The position numbers were made by a program, and so were the translations under genes. Shown here piece after piece: positions 35,090-44,359 of a stretch of 64,000 bases of DNA. The DNA is from Affinundibacterium seohonense. GTDB lineage: Bacteria > Pseudomonadota > Gammaproteobacteria > Burkholderiales > Burkholderiaceae_D. The stretch's first letter is position 1. Each line of letters starts with the position of its first letter. The notes beneath the pieces were generated by a model. The model did no database searches and had not been told where the DNA came from. It was given only the letters and a program-made list of their open reading frames with translations. The stretch lies in contig NZ_JACOFW010000011.1 of the NCBI RefSeq assembly GCF_014284305.1, positions 1 to 64,000 of the forward strand, given 5' to 3'.

Positions 35090-37282
35090 ATGCAAACACC
35101 AAAAAGCTCAGTCATTACTCTTCTTCTCTGCAACGTCATTGCAGTATCGGCGCAGGCGCAGCAGTCAAGCGAGATCAAAGCACAAGCACAATTAGCACCG
35201 CAAACACAAACGCAGCGCGTCGAAGTGCAAGGTAAATCACAAGAACAATTTGCCCAGACAGAAACCGCTGCGCGATCGATCGTCAGCAATGCTGAGCTCA
35301 CGCGTTTTGGCGACAACAATATCGTCGATGCGATGAAGCGTGTGCCTGGTGTTCAAGTCACCAACAACAAATTGCATCTGTTAGGCATGGCGGCGGGTTA
35401 TACCCAAATTCTGATTGATGGTGAAGCGCCGCGCGGCATTACCGTGGAAGATATCCCGCTCAATATGATAGAGCGCGTGGAGATTTATCGTGGTGCGAAT
35501 GCGCAGTTTAGTACGCAGGCGATGGCGGGTACGATCAATATTATTCTGAAAAAAGCGGCATCCAATAAGCAGCATAGTATCAAGGCGAGCATTGGTCACA
35601 TGTTCCAAAATAATGGCAGTGTGGATTGGTTCCATTCCGATAAAAATGGCAGTCTCTCGCATACCGTTAGCGTCAGCTTATCTAAGGATCGAATGAGTGC
35701 AGGACAAGCAGAAGATTCAACCACGGCGTTCATCAACGAGAATATCTTGTTGGGGGAAAAGAGCCAATTTCAAACGGTTTCGCAGAGTAAGCGTAGCGAC
35801 GAATCCTTGCGTATTTCTCCTAGAATTCAATACAAGACGGATTCCAACATCAACCTAACATCGACTTCTATCGTTGCGCATAATCGTTTCAACGCGGATT
35901 CGACAACCGAGTTCAATAACATCTCAGGACGTAATTTTGAAATTGGTAAAACGACTTCACATGATACCAATCGTGGTACTAACTTCGGTAGTACGCTCAA
36001 AGCGGTGACAAGCTTGGACAATCAAATCGGCCTCGATGTGAGCGCCGGTTTTCAAGCACAAAGCTTTATCGCACGGTCTCGATCACAGAATTATTCACAG
36101 GATGGCACACTCAAGTTCAATCGTGATCTCAATACGGATGTTCATGTTGTAGTCGGCATTACCAATGGCAAGCTGAATATTCCAACGAATGCCGAACATG
36201 ACCTCATCATTGGGTGGTCTGGATGGCGTGCCGATGTGGATGTCGATAATACTCAACGCGATCAATTCGTTTCTAGACCAATTATTGGTAGTCGCCCGCA
36301 AAGTGCAAACTCCGTGATGGACAACGCCGCTTTCTTCGCCCAAGACGATTGGAAATTTAAAAAGAATTCGTCGGTCTCACTTGGATTGCGTTGGGAATCT
36401 CAAGGTATTCGTACCGAAAATAACGACGGAGAAAAGGTCAACAATCGCGCCAGTGTTTTGAGCCCTGTGATCCAAACGATGTGGCAACTCGATCCACAAA
36501 ACACAGAGCGGATTCGTCTCGGTGTGTCCCGTGCATTCAAAGCACCAGAGGGTACACAACTCTTGATGCCGAAAATTCGTGTCGTGAATAGTTCTGTCGA
36601 GAATCCGAACATTGTGGGTAATCCCAACTTACGTCCAGAACTCTCTTGGAGCTTAGACGCGGCGTTTGAGCACAATGGCAAAGATGGACTCAATTATGCT
36701 ATTCGGGCAAAGGCCCAATCCATCGAGGATATTCATCGCGAAGTGGTTTTTGAAGTGATGACGGACGCTGAAAAAACGTACTGGAAAAAATTTGTCAATG
36801 CTGGCACTGCACAGAGTCGAAGCATTGAACTTTCCACACAATTCCCCTTAAAACGCTGGATGGACAAGGCGCCAGACATGGACTTTTCTGCCAGTTACTC
36901 ACACTTCTGGTCGAATGTGAAAGACTTAGCGACGCCCTATAACTCGCTAACACCTTATCAATACGTCGTCACCCTTGGTGCGAATTACCGCGCCAAAGAC
37001 ATTCCTCTGACAGCCGGTGTGAGTGCCAAAATTCAAGATTCTCATTGGCAGCAAATCAGCCTCACGGAGCGCCAATACTTGAAGACGCCTAAGAATGTCG
37101 ACATCTACGCCCTGTGGAAATTCGATAAACAAAGTCAATTGCGCTTTGCTCTAAATAATCTGCTTGGTGGTAAAGCTTATGATTCATTCACTTACGCCAG
37201 CGTTGGCGACATTAGGAGCCAATCTACACGAGCTGTACCGACAGCGCGTAATTTCAGCATGACTTATGAATATAAGTTTTAA
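35090..37282 (+). CDS. TonB-dependent outer-membrane receptor
   Basis: A 730-residue receptor. A signal peptide (ending SAQAQQ, near residue 24) precedes the plug domain with RVEVQGKSQEQFAQTETAARSIVSN, DAMKRVPGVQV, ILIDGEAPRG, IERVEIYRGANAQFSTQAMAGTINIILKK, all standard for TonB receptors; the rest is a 22-strand barrel ending in aromatic MTYEYKF. The first part VEVQGK is a TonB-box-like segment. No iron-box is visible. The substrate is unknown (siderophore, B12 or sugar). It stands alone. Confidence 0.95.
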   Translation: MQTPKSSVITLLLCNVIAVSAQAQQSSEIKAQAQLAPQTQTQRVEVQGKSQEQFAQTETAARSIVSNAELTRFGDNNIVDAMKRVPGVQVTNNKLHLLGMAAGYTQILIDGEAPRGITVEDIPLNMIERVEIYRGANAQFSTQAMAGTINIILKKAASNKQHSIKASIGHMFQNNGSVDWFHSDKNGSLSHTVSVSLSKDRMSAGQAEDSTTAFINENILLGEKSQFQTVSQSKRSDESLRISPRIQYKTDSNINLTSTSIVAHNRFNADSTTEFNNISGRNFEIGKTTSHDTNRGTNFGSTLKAVTSLDNQIGLDVSAGFQAQSFIARSRSQNYSQDGTLKFNRDLNTDVHVVVGITNGKLNIPTNAEHDLIIGWSGWRADVDVDNTQRDQFVSRPIIGSRPQSANSVMDNAAFFAQDDWKFKKNSSVSLGLRWESQGIRTENNDGEKVNNRASVLSPVIQTMWQLDPQNTERIRLGVSRAFKAPEGTQLLMPKIRVVNSSVENPNIVGNPNLRPELSWSLDAAFEHNGKDGLNYAIRAKAQSIEDIHREVVFEVMTDAEKTYWKKFVNAGTAQSRSIELSTQFPLKRWMDKAPDMDFSASYSHFWSNVKDLATPYNSLTPYQYVVTLGANYRAKDIPLTAGVSAKIQDSHWQQISLTERQYLKTPKNVDIYALWKFDKQSQLRFALNNLLGGKAYDSFTYASVGDIRSQSTRAVPTARNFSMTYEYKF

Positions 37283-37388
37283 GCTGAATAAATTGAGTTG
37301 GTATCGAGAACGAGTTCAAGGTTTGATCGGCAACGTGTGTTGTTGAATGGTCTCTATTCAGGCTTGACTATCATCCAACCAGATCGAC

Positions 37389-37426
37389 CACCTTGCTCCA
37401 ACTGTGCATGCCGTTGGAGCAAGGTG
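37389..37426. repeat. Perfect 14-pair inverted repeat
   Basis: CACCTTGCTCCAAC (37389-37402) and GTTGGAGCAAGGTG (37413-37426) around a 10-base loop, with no T run. It lies about 100 bases after the receptor gene. It could be an mRNA 3' end structure or a repeat. The rest of 37283-37650 shows no gene. Confidence 0.65.
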
Positions 37427-37650
37427 TCGAAACGCTGTGGTACTTTTGATAGGCGAAAGCTGCAAGTTTCGACATCGCATTGTCGCGCAGACGGTGAATT
37501 TCTCTCAATGTTCGCCTGATATTTCATTGCACTTCATTCTCCTGTATAAACCGAACGTCCCACTATTTTTGCACTCCATCACTCTCTGATATCGATCGTC
37601 TTCCTATCTTGATACGCTAGTCTCACTTTACTGATTAAAGGAGACTTAAC

Positions 37651-38736
37651 ATGAAAAAAACGCTGTTGGCATTGGTTTGCTTCGCTAGTTTTTGTCACGC
37701 TTCCGTACAAGCCCAAACTGCCGACTTTGATCCTCGGACTTGGAAAAAAGAGGTGCATGGTAAGGCAACCCAAGTTTTGGTGTTGGGGTCACCACATTTG
37801 AGTGCCTATGGCGAAAAATTGAATCGAGCGCACTTGTCTGGTTTGCTGGATCGGTTAGCACAATATAAGCCCGATATCATTACTATTGAAGCGCTGTCTG
37901 GCGAACAGTGTGAGTTTGTGCGCGTTAATGCGGTGACGCATCCTGATGTCTTTAAAGACTATTGCTGGGATCCGACGCCAGCGCAAAACGCCATTGGAAT
38001 AGGTTTGCAAGAGGCGCTGGTAGAGATTGAATCAACCTTAAAGAGCTGGAGACAGCATCCCGAAACGGCACCTAGTGCTGTGCAGCGACGTCGACTAGTT
38101 GCTGTATTCTTAGCAGCGAATGACCGTGCCTCTGCTTTGGTGCAATGGTTGCGACTCGATGTGAATGAACGCAAGGCGCTCGATGGCATCGCGGAGAGTA
38201 ATTTGAAATTTTTAAATCGTGAATCGCCAAAGTCGAATGAAAATTATGAAGTTGCTGCGGTGTTGGCAGCAAGGCTTGGTCTTGAACGCGTATACGCGAC
38301 TGATGATCATACCGCGGATGATATTACCGACAGAGCTGGTCCCAAATTTGGAGATGCATTGCAAGCGATGTGGAGTCAGATCAACATTCCTGAAAAAAAA
38401 GAGTCGTTAGTATTGGAGGCCAAGTTGGATTCAGCGCAAGATCTGTTGAATCTATATCGTTTCTACAATAATCCAGCGAAAGTGCGTGCGTTCATCGCCG
38501 CCGATTTTGGCGGTGGTCTAAAGAACGCAACGCCTGAACTCTATGGACGGCAATATGTGGCATGGTGGGAGACACGTAACCTCCGCATGGTTGCGAACAT
38601 CCGCAGTGCATTTGGCAATCATCCAGGTGCCAAAGTCTTATCGGTGGTTGGTTCCTCGCATAAGCCTTACTTTGATGCGTATTTAGAGATGATGCACGAG
38701 GTGCAGTTGGTGAACTCTGCCAAGCTACTTAAATAG
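37651..38736 (+). CDS. Exported DUF5694 / TraB-GumN-like protein
   Basis: A 361-residue protein with a signal peptide (LLALVCFASFCHASVQAQT). The mature part has QVLVLGSPHLSAYG, DIITIEALSGEQC, RLGLERVYATDDHTADD and the C-terminal VLSVVGSSHKPYFDAYL, the pattern of DUF5694 within the TIKI/TraB/GumN clan, whose members have a conserved His/Glu set and, in TIKI, metalloprotease activity. Function here unknown. GGAG lies 8 bases before the ATG. Confidence 0.85.
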   Translation: MKKTLLALVCFASFCHASVQAQTADFDPRTWKKEVHGKATQVLVLGSPHLSAYGEKLNRAHLSGLLDRLAQYKPDIITIEALSGEQCEFVRVNAVTHPDVFKDYCWDPTPAQNAIGIGLQEALVEIESTLKSWRQHPETAPSAVQRRRLVAVFLAANDRASALVQWLRLDVNERKALDGIAESNLKFLNRESPKSNENYEVAAVLAARLGLERVYATDDHTADDITDRAGPKFGDALQAMWSQINIPEKKESLVLEAKLDSAQDLLNLYRFYNNPAKVRAFIAADFGGGLKNATPELYGRQYVAWWETRNLRMVANIRSAFGNHPGAKVLSVVGSSHKPYFDAYLEMMHEVQLVNSAKLLK

Positions 38737-38849
38737 GATGTTGTGATCGAAGCAAGCCAGATCGATTGATCCGGCTTGCTGAATAAAGGGAGGGAAAATC
38801 TAGCATGAAGTTTTGTAGTCTCCATAAAACGGCTATGTATCCAAATAGA

Positions 38850-39299
38850 TTATCCGCACATAGGTTGGGAGACTGACGTTAAAGTCGCCTTGAAATTAGA
38901 ATTTTTGAGAGACGGTAAGGTATCAACAAGCTGCCAGCTTCCACTAACCGTTTTATCGATGCGACTTTCTATACGAAATACACCCTGTTGAATTTGAGTA
39001 CAGGAATTATAGGAGTCCATTGGACAAAGAAAGACACTTAATCCATTCGACGTGTCACCATTGCCAATGTTCCATTGTCCGACTACAGAATTAACTTCGC
39101 GATTCACACCGAAAATCAGCCTTTGTTGGTTGGCAACGGGAAATTCGAATCGGGTAGCCGGGCCATCATTTGGTGCGCAGGCTGCCCAAGCTGTTCCCGT
39201 CACTGAATTTTGCGTCTCTTCGTTGCCGCCGCATGATGACATGCACAAGCCGAGTAAGATAACGCCGAATTGTCGATAATGCAGTTTGATTTGGTTCAT
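38850..39299 (-). CDS. Small lipoprotein, unknown function
   Basis: A 149-residue protein with signal and lipobox CMSSC, then GGNEETQNSVTGTAW and a beta-rich body (RFEFPVANQQRLIFGVN, VVGQWNIGNGD, SGSWQLVDTLP) with paired cysteines (AAC, LC, SC, MC). Cys pairs may stabilise a small barrel. It is convergent with the DUF5694 gene. Unknown function. Confidence 0.6.
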   Translation of the reverse strand: MNQIKLHYRQFGVILLGLCMSSCGGNEETQNSVTGTAWAACAPNDGPATRFEFPVANQQRLIFGVNREVNSVVGQWNIGNGDTSNGLSVFLCPMDSYNSCTQIQQGVFRIESRIDKTVSGSWQLVDTLPSLKNSNFKATLTSVSQPMCG

Positions 39300-39460
39300 T
39301 GAAGGTTCTCAGAGTATGTTCAGATAGTACGAAGACCTCGCTACCTTGTCTTATACTCGTTAATCTAAAAGCACGCAATTTTATCAAACATAAAACCTGT
39401 TTTTATTTATTTAATCAAAATAGCTAAGCGAAATCGCATCGCATTCAAAATGGGTAAAGC

Positions 39461-39613
39461 ATGCAGAATCTGCGAGGTATGGTCTTCCCGTGATCTGCAA
39501 ATTTCGTCAAGCTAGGCCGTGAGCCAGCTTTGTCAGTGTTGGGCCGTCTCGGTTTTTCTGAGAAAGAAATCGACCGCGTACACGCCGAAGCGATTTCGTG
39601 TATCTTTGGCTGA
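39461..39613 (+). pseudogene. Remnant of an unknown coding sequence
   Basis: A frame with one TGA near its start (MQNLRGMVFP, stop, then SANFVKLGREPALS and VLGRLGFSEKEIDRVHAEAI) ends just before the DUF6279 gene. The protein-like composition and amphipathic helix suggest the C-terminus of a lost gene; the family is not recognised. 39300-39460 shows nothing. Confidence 0.35.
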
Positions 39614-39628
39614 GATAGGGAGGTCACT

Positions 39629-40549
39629 TTGACGACAACATTTCTGCAAATTTCAATTGGTTCCACGGATGGGATTGCGCGTCGATATCGATTGCTGCGC
39701 CTGCTGCTCGTGTTGGTGCTGCTAACGTTACTAGGCAGTTGCAGCACAGCCCGCCTTGGCTATGCCAATGCAGACACCTTGGCATATTGGTGGCTCGACG
39801 GTTATGTGGATTTTCGTTCTTCACAAAAGACCAAGATCAAGCAGGATATTGCGCAGCTACTGAGCTGGCACCGTAGCACGCAGTTGCCGCAATATGTGCA
39901 AGCATTGACGCAAATGCAGTCCACGCTTATGGCGAATCCTGACCTAGTTGAAATTGAAGCGAGATTCCGCCAAGTTGAGCAATTCTCGCAAGCTGCGTTG
40001 CTTAAAGCCTTGCCAGAATTAACGGATTTTGTGCTCACCATGGAGGAGTCGCAAAAAACCTATTTGGCGCGTAAATTTGAAAAAAACAACGACGAGTTTC
40101 GAGATAAATATTTGGATTTGACGCCAGAAAAGCAAGCCAAGGCACGCTTTAAAAAGGTCGTGAAACAAGCCGATGATTGGCTCGGTAGCGTTAGCCGAAC
40201 ACAAGAAGCGATCATTGCGCGGTATCTCGAGAAACATCCACCAAATTATGCGCAATGGCTAGAAGACAGTATTGCGCGTCAACGTACTGTCTTACAGTTG
40301 CTGACGCAAATCCAGAATGAGAAGCCAAGCCGTGACGCAGCGCAGGCAATGGTGCAGCGAGCGATCCTAGCCAATTATGAACCTTCAGAACAGACGGCAC
40401 AGCGCACACAAGCGGAAGCTTCACGCGTATCGATACAACAGTTGATGGCCGACATCATTCGCACATCCTCGCAGGAACAAAAGGCGCACGCGCATAAGAA
40501 ATTACAAGGCTGGATTGATGATTGCAGGTATCTGATCGCGCGGAAATAG
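39629..40549 (+). CDS. DUF6279 lipoprotein (copy 1, complete)
   Basis: A 306-residue lipoprotein with a basic-hydrophobic signal and lipobox LLGSCS. The mature part starts TARLGYANADTLAYWWLDGYVDF, the diagnostic start of DUF6279, and goes on as an all-helical protein with segments KTKIKQDIAQLLSWHR and QKTYLARKFEKNNDEFRDKYLDLTPEKQAKARFKKVVKQADDWLGS. Function unknown. A truncated second copy lies at 45178-45731, again followed by the same hydrolase. Confidence 0.88.
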   Translation: MTTTFLQISIGSTDGIARRYRLLRLLLVLVLLTLLGSCSTARLGYANADTLAYWWLDGYVDFRSSQKTKIKQDIAQLLSWHRSTQLPQYVQALTQMQSTLMANPDLVEIEARFRQVEQFSQAALLKALPELTDFVLTMEESQKTYLARKFEKNNDEFRDKYLDLTPEKQAKARFKKVVKQADDWLGSVSRTQEAIIARYLEKHPPNYAQWLEDSIARQRTVLQLLTQIQNEKPSRDAAQAMVQRAILANYEPSEQTAQRTQAEASRVSIQQLMADIIRTSSQEQKAHAHKKLQGWIDDCRYLIARK

Positions 40550-40671
40550 GGCGATATGATTGCTACGATTATGAAACGATTGAGGGTCTAAACGTCTATA
40601 ATTCTCATCGTCATGTTAGTCGTTATAACTTTCTGGTCATTTCAGAAAACGCTCATACAGTTCAAATCACT

Positions 40672-41406
40672 ATGCCTGAAGACTTATCCATTCTTAGCCG
40701 TAAGGCGAACCCACCTGATTTAAGCCTAAGCTACGGCGATCAATCTGATCAGATCGCTGATATTCGTTATGGTGGTAAAGGCAGCGAACTCCCATTGATT
40801 GTTGTCATCCATGGCGGTTTTTGGAAACCAGAATATGACCGTGCTCATGCAGCCGCGATGTCGTACGCTTTGGCTGAAGCGGGTTGGACAACCTTGACTT
40901 TGGAATATCGTCGCGTATCGGGTGACCCGGATGTAACGCTAGACGATATCGCGACGGCTTTGAAAGTTTTGCCAGCGCAGGTGCAGCGCCATAATGGCCG
41001 CGTGATCTTAATCGGACATTCAGCCGGTGGGCATTTAGCGCTATGGGCCGCGGTACAATGCGCCAAACTTGAATTGCATAGCATACTCGCTTTGGCACCT
41101 GCGGCCGATTTGCAAATGGCGTATGCGTTAGATTTAGGTGATGGCGCTGTTCAGCGTTTTCTAGGGCAAGACCCCGTGCATCGCTCTGACATCAATCCTA
41201 TGGTACTGCCAGCACCGGCGATAGCGGTGACGATACTGCAAGGCGACGATGATGAGATCGTGCCACCAGCAATTGCCACTTCGTATTGCGCAGAGTTTCC
41301 TGCCACACGCTTAGTGTCCCTGCCTCATTGCGGTCACTTCGCTTTGATTGATCCGGCAACTGAAGCGTGGAATCAGGTTCTGCATGAGTTGCGGTCTTTG
41401 ATTTAA
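40672..41406 (+). CDS. Alpha/beta hydrolase, kynurenine-formamidase-like (copy 1)
   Basis: A 244-residue cytoplasmic hydrolase. It shows the HGGFW motif at 47-51 (oxyanion loop of the kynurenine formamidase/HSL group), nucleophile GHSAGG with Ser117, Asp in QGDDDEIVPP near 192 and His222 in CGHFALIDP. Start at ATG 40672 matches the paralog at 45854; a longer frame exists but its sequence is not protein-like. A TATAAT at 40597-40602 is kept in both copies. The substrate is uncertain: a formyl-amide is possible, but no other kynurenine genes are near. Confidence 0.88.
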   Translation: MPEDLSILSRKANPPDLSLSYGDQSDQIADIRYGGKGSELPLIVVIHGGFWKPEYDRAHAAAMSYALAEAGWTTLTLEYRRVSGDPDVTLDDIATALKVLPAQVQRHNGRVILIGHSAGGHLALWAAVQCAKLELHSILALAPAADLQMAYALDLGDGAVQRFLGQDPVHRSDINPMVLPAPAIAVTILQGDDDEIVPPAIATSYCAEFPATRLVSLPHCGHFALIDPATEAWNQVLHELRSLI

Positions 41407-41481
41407 GTTGCCAAATTTTAGATACTTAGTATCTTGAAAGCTCGATGGGCTACAAGTAAATTACGAGTTAGATTAAAGGTC

Positions 41482-42555
41482 TTATTTGCTTAGACAAAGT
41501 GGCTTGATGACGCGGCCTAAGTGAAATGGAAACTCGTATTTCCCCCACTGTTCAATGCTGAATTTGTCTTCACGTTGGCAAACGCGAGGAAAGTCATCTT
41601 GTATAAGTCTCAATCCAAAATTCTCAGGCATTTTGCTGACTCGCAGGAATTTGTTAAGACTATCTACAACTAAGGCTGCTCCATCATGCGCCCCTTTGAT
41701 GTAGGCTTGGCGCGCCAAGAAGAACGCAAATAAATGATTCTCTTGAAGTTGATAACGTGTTTTACCACCTTGTTGAATTGTGCTTTTTGTTTGATTTAAT
41801 ACTTTCGCCGCATTGAGTAGGGTATTGGCATCCCACAGAATATCGTCGGCTATCATTTCATACAACCTCGCTCTGCGCTGGCTATCACCGATACGTTCAA
41901 TGGTTCGGTTAAAGATCATTTCTTCTTTTTTAAACAGGCTGCGAGTCTGTTGGTCTGCAGTGTAAAGCTGATTGATCTCTTGATCCCGATTTGTTGTACG
42001 CAGTGAATCAGGTAGTGGATCTTGATTTGTACTTCGATATGAAGCCAATAATGCGAATGGGAAACCTCGCTGCATACGTTCAATATCAGTGATGGTATTT
42101 GGTGCAATAGACTGTTCCTTCGAGTTTCTATCTTCAATCCAGCTGACATCGAGTTCTATTGGAAGACCCATCACTCGGCAATAGCGATATGGGCCAAAAA
42201 GAGCACTTGGTTTGTCGTGGTTTAAACGAGCAAATTCCTTGAGTAGAAAAAAAGTGAACAGATGCATTTCTTGGGAGCGGTAGTCTTCGCCGTCATCAGG
42301 TTCATTTTCGGTATTCGTGTGTTGAAAAATAATTGCGGCTTGACGTAAGCTCTTTGCAGACCAGGGCAAGTCTTGTGCAATAGCTTCAAATACTTCCATT
42401 CGTTTTTCTGCGTTTGTGTCCGCTGTCGATGCATTATTTGCCGTTGTTTTGATCGCGGGAGCGAAATGGCGTGAGCGCACGGTTGGCGATGCGATTGATG
42501 AAGTTTGGGTACCAATCAAAAATAGCATGGCGAATAAAATTACGTTTCTTTTCAT
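41482..42555 (-). CDS. Exported protein with internal duplication
   Basis: A 357-residue protein with a signal peptide (MKRNVILFAMLFLIGTQTSSIAS). Two similar helical units are visible: RMEVFEAIAQDLPWSAKSLRQAAIIFQ to HLFTFFLLKEFARLNHDKPSALFGPYRYCRVMGLP (about 52-133) and RRARLYEMIADDILWDANTLLNAAKVLNQ to HLFAFFLARQAYIKGAHDGAALVVDSLNKFLRVSKMP (about 227-310). The family is not recognised; Sel1/TPR-like helical folding is possible. The repeats point to an old internal duplication. Function unknown. Confidence 0.75.
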   Translation of the reverse strand: MKRNVILFAMLFLIGTQTSSIASPTVRSRHFAPAIKTTANNASTADTNAEKRMEVFEAIAQDLPWSAKSLRQAAIIFQHTNTENEPDDGEDYRSQEMHLFTFFLLKEFARLNHDKPSALFGPYRYCRVMGLPIELDVSWIEDRNSKEQSIAPNTITDIERMQRGFPFALLASYRSTNQDPLPDSLRTTNRDQEINQLYTADQQTRSLFKKEEMIFNRTIERIGDSQRRARLYEMIADDILWDANTLLNAAKVLNQTKSTIQQGGKTRYQLQENHLFAFFLARQAYIKGAHDGAALVVDSLNKFLRVSKMPENFGLRLIQDDFPRVCQREDKFSIEQWGKYEFPFHLGRVIKPLCLSK

Positions 42556-42648
42556 ACGATGGTGAGATTGAAAATGTCAATTGTGTGTGTCCGCTTGACT
42601 GTCTCGAATGAGCAGTAAGTCCAGCGATAAAATTACTCAGAAATCGTT

Positions 42649-42990
42649 TTAATTGTCAGCTTGTATTTCATCTTGCAGCTTCTCAAGCTCATCTAATATC
42701 CGCATAAATTTTTTGCCGAAATCCGTTACCGCGTATTCCACGCGTGGCGGCACTTCCGGATAAACATTTTTTTGTAGGATCCCAAATTCGACATTCTTAC
42801 GCAAGCATTCGTTGAGCACTTTGGTCGTCAAGCCTTCGACACTTTTGACCATTTCACCGGGTCGCTGCTTGCCATGTTGCAGCAATTGGTAAACCGTCAG
42901 CGACCATTTGCAACCGTAAATTGCCTCGACCATACGCGCGCTACGTTCTGGTGCCGATTTTCTGGAAAATATTTTTTCGTTTGTATTCAT
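42649..42990 (-). CDS. HxlR-family transcriptional regulator
   Basis: A 113-residue winged-helix regulator. The family block is clear: YGCKWSLTVYQLLQHGKQRPGEMVKSVEGLTTKVLNECLRKNVEFGILQKNVYPEVPPRVEYAVTDFGKKF. Cys27 lies at the position often used for redox sensing in the HxlR group (YodB/HypR type). It is divergent from the SDR gene 43099; the gap has two GTACCTA copies, suggesting it controls that gene and itself. Confidence 0.93.
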   Translation of the reverse strand: MNTNEKIFSRKSAPERSARMVEAIYGCKWSLTVYQLLQHGKQRPGEMVKSVEGLTTKVLNECLRKNVEFGILQKNVYPEVPPRVEYAVTDFGKKFMRILDELEKLQDEIQADN

Positions 42991-42996
42991 AAAGAT

Positions 42997-43013
42997 GTAC
43001 CTAAAAGTACCTA
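42997..43013. promoter_or_regulatory. Candidate HxlR operator
   Basis: Direct repeat GTACCTA-AAA-GTACCTA, ten bases apart (one helical turn), just upstream of the regulator start and within the divergent gap to the SDR gene. The spacing fits a dimer on one face of the helix. Confidence 0.5.
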
Positions 43014-43098
43014 TGGCACCAAATTGTGCTTACTTTTCAAGACGTTTTCACATCTCCATACTGCAAGCCTCGCAGTTTAACTCGTTTGGAGAATAGAT

Positions 43099-43887
43099 AT
43101 GAACAACAGCACCAGAAACCATCAAACCAAAAACGCGCTGATCATCGGCGGATCTAGTGGCATGGGCTTGGCAAGCGCCGAGCAGTTGGTAAAGAAAGGC
43201 ATCCATGTCAGCATCGTTGGCAAGCAGGCAGACAAGCTTGCGGATGCGAAACGCAAGCTATTGGAATTAGCTCCGACAGTGACGGTTAATACGCTACAAG
43301 CGGATTTGTATCGTCAGGATGATGTTGACAGTCTCATTGCGCACATCGACGAGAAAGCGACGCCGATTGACTATTTGATCAATGCTGCTGGTACATTTAA
43401 ACCTTTGGCTTTCTTATCGCATCAGCGTAGTGATTATCGCGCTTACATGGATTTGAACGAGGCTAGTTTTTTCATCACCCAAGCAGTCGCTCGCAACATG
43501 ATCAAACACGGTGGTGGTGCGATAGTGAACATTGGCTCGATGTGGGCGAAACAGGCGATCAAAATCACACCGTCTTCCGCGTATTCTATGGCAAAGGCAG
43601 GACTGCATTCTTTAACGCAACATCTGGCGATGGAATTGGCAGAGCACCATATTCGAGTGAATGCAGTGTCACCTGCGGTTGTCCAAACACCGATCTATCA
43701 AGGCTTTATCCCTGCCGATCAGATTGATGGCGCGATGGTAGGTTTGAACAGTTTTCACCCAATCGGACGGGTTGGCCAACCACATGATGTCGCAAGTGCT
43801 ATTGCCTTCTTGCTTAGCGATGAGGCTGCTTGGGTTACTGGAGCTGTATGGGACGTGGATGGTGGTGTGATGGCAGGAAGGAATTGA
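43099..43887 (+). CDS. Short-chain dehydrogenase/reductase (SDR)
   Basis: A 262-residue classical SDR. The Rossmann motif is GGSSGMG (17-23), NAAG at 95-98, catalytic Ser147 (GSM), Tyr162 and Lys166 (YSMAK), and the C-terminal [23 protein letters not shown] is standard for the family. NAD(P) choice and substrate are not clear. GGAG precedes the ATG. It is divergent from the HxlR regulator, which probably represses it; redox- or quinone-linked induction is a guess from that family. Confidence 0.93.
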   Translation: MNNSTRNHQTKNALIIGGSSGMGLASAEQLVKKGIHVSIVGKQADKLADAKRKLLELAPTVTVNTLQADLYRQDDVDSLIAHIDEKATPIDYLINAAGTFKPLAFLSHQRSDYRAYMDLNEASFFITQAVARNMIKHGGGAIVNIGSMWAKQAIKITPSSAYSMAKAGLHSLTQHLAMELAEHHIRVNAVSPAVVQTPIYQGFIPADQIDGAMVGLNSFHPIGRVGQPHDVASAIAFLLSDEAAWVTGAVWDVDGGVMAGRN

Positions 43888-44034
43888 AAAGCGTCTGATG
43901 TTCAATGATTGCAAGAGAATGGCGAATACACGGCAAAGTGGTAAAGATTTTTTAGTCGTGATAATGAAAACTCATCAAATGAGACAGCACGAATAAATCT
44001 GTAATCGGTGCTGACTTATTTGTTGAATTTGCTG

Positions 44035-44275
44035 AAATAGGATTGCGCCCACGCAGAACCCATGTCATCTGCTTTTGTCCGCACTAGTACTCCCAGTAAC
44101 GATATTGCAAGGCGACGATGATGCGATCGTGCCGCCATCAGTCGCAGCTTCGTACTGCGCAGCGTTTCCGCGCACGCGTTTGGTCTCTTTAGCGAATTGT
44201 GGTCACTTTGATTTGATGGATCCGGCAACTGAAGCGTGGGAGATAGTTTTGCGTGAGCTACGTACTCTGGGTTGA
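44035..44275 (+). pseudogene. Hydrolase copy with internal deletion
   Basis: A fragment that joins the segment near residue 60 of the formamidase-like hydrolase (HAEPMSSAF) directly to its last ~60 residues (VTILQGDDDAIVPPSVAASYCAAFPRTRLVSLANCGHFDLMDPATEAW). The nucleophile part is lost. It is a third copy between the two intact hydrolases. The stretch 43888-44034 shows no gene. Confidence 0.85.
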
Positions 44276-44279
44276 CTTC

Positions 44280-44318
44280 CTCGCAGGATAGGTATGATTT
44301 CTGTGCCTATCCTACGAG
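44280..44318. terminator. Hairpin between convergent genes
   Basis: CTCG-C-AGGATAGG pairs with CCTATCCT-A-CGAG around a 13-base loop; no strong T run follows. Lies after the hydrolase fragment and before the beta-helix gene. Confidence 0.5.
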
Positions 44319-44359
44319 AACCTCGTGTGACTTACATTGTTTTTAAACGTGAAATCAGA

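Noticed and set aside
40522-41406. Longer N-terminus for hydrolase copy 1
   Set aside because: The paralog at 45854 starts at the equivalent ATG, and the extra 50 codons overlap the lipoprotein 3' end and the conserved promoter.
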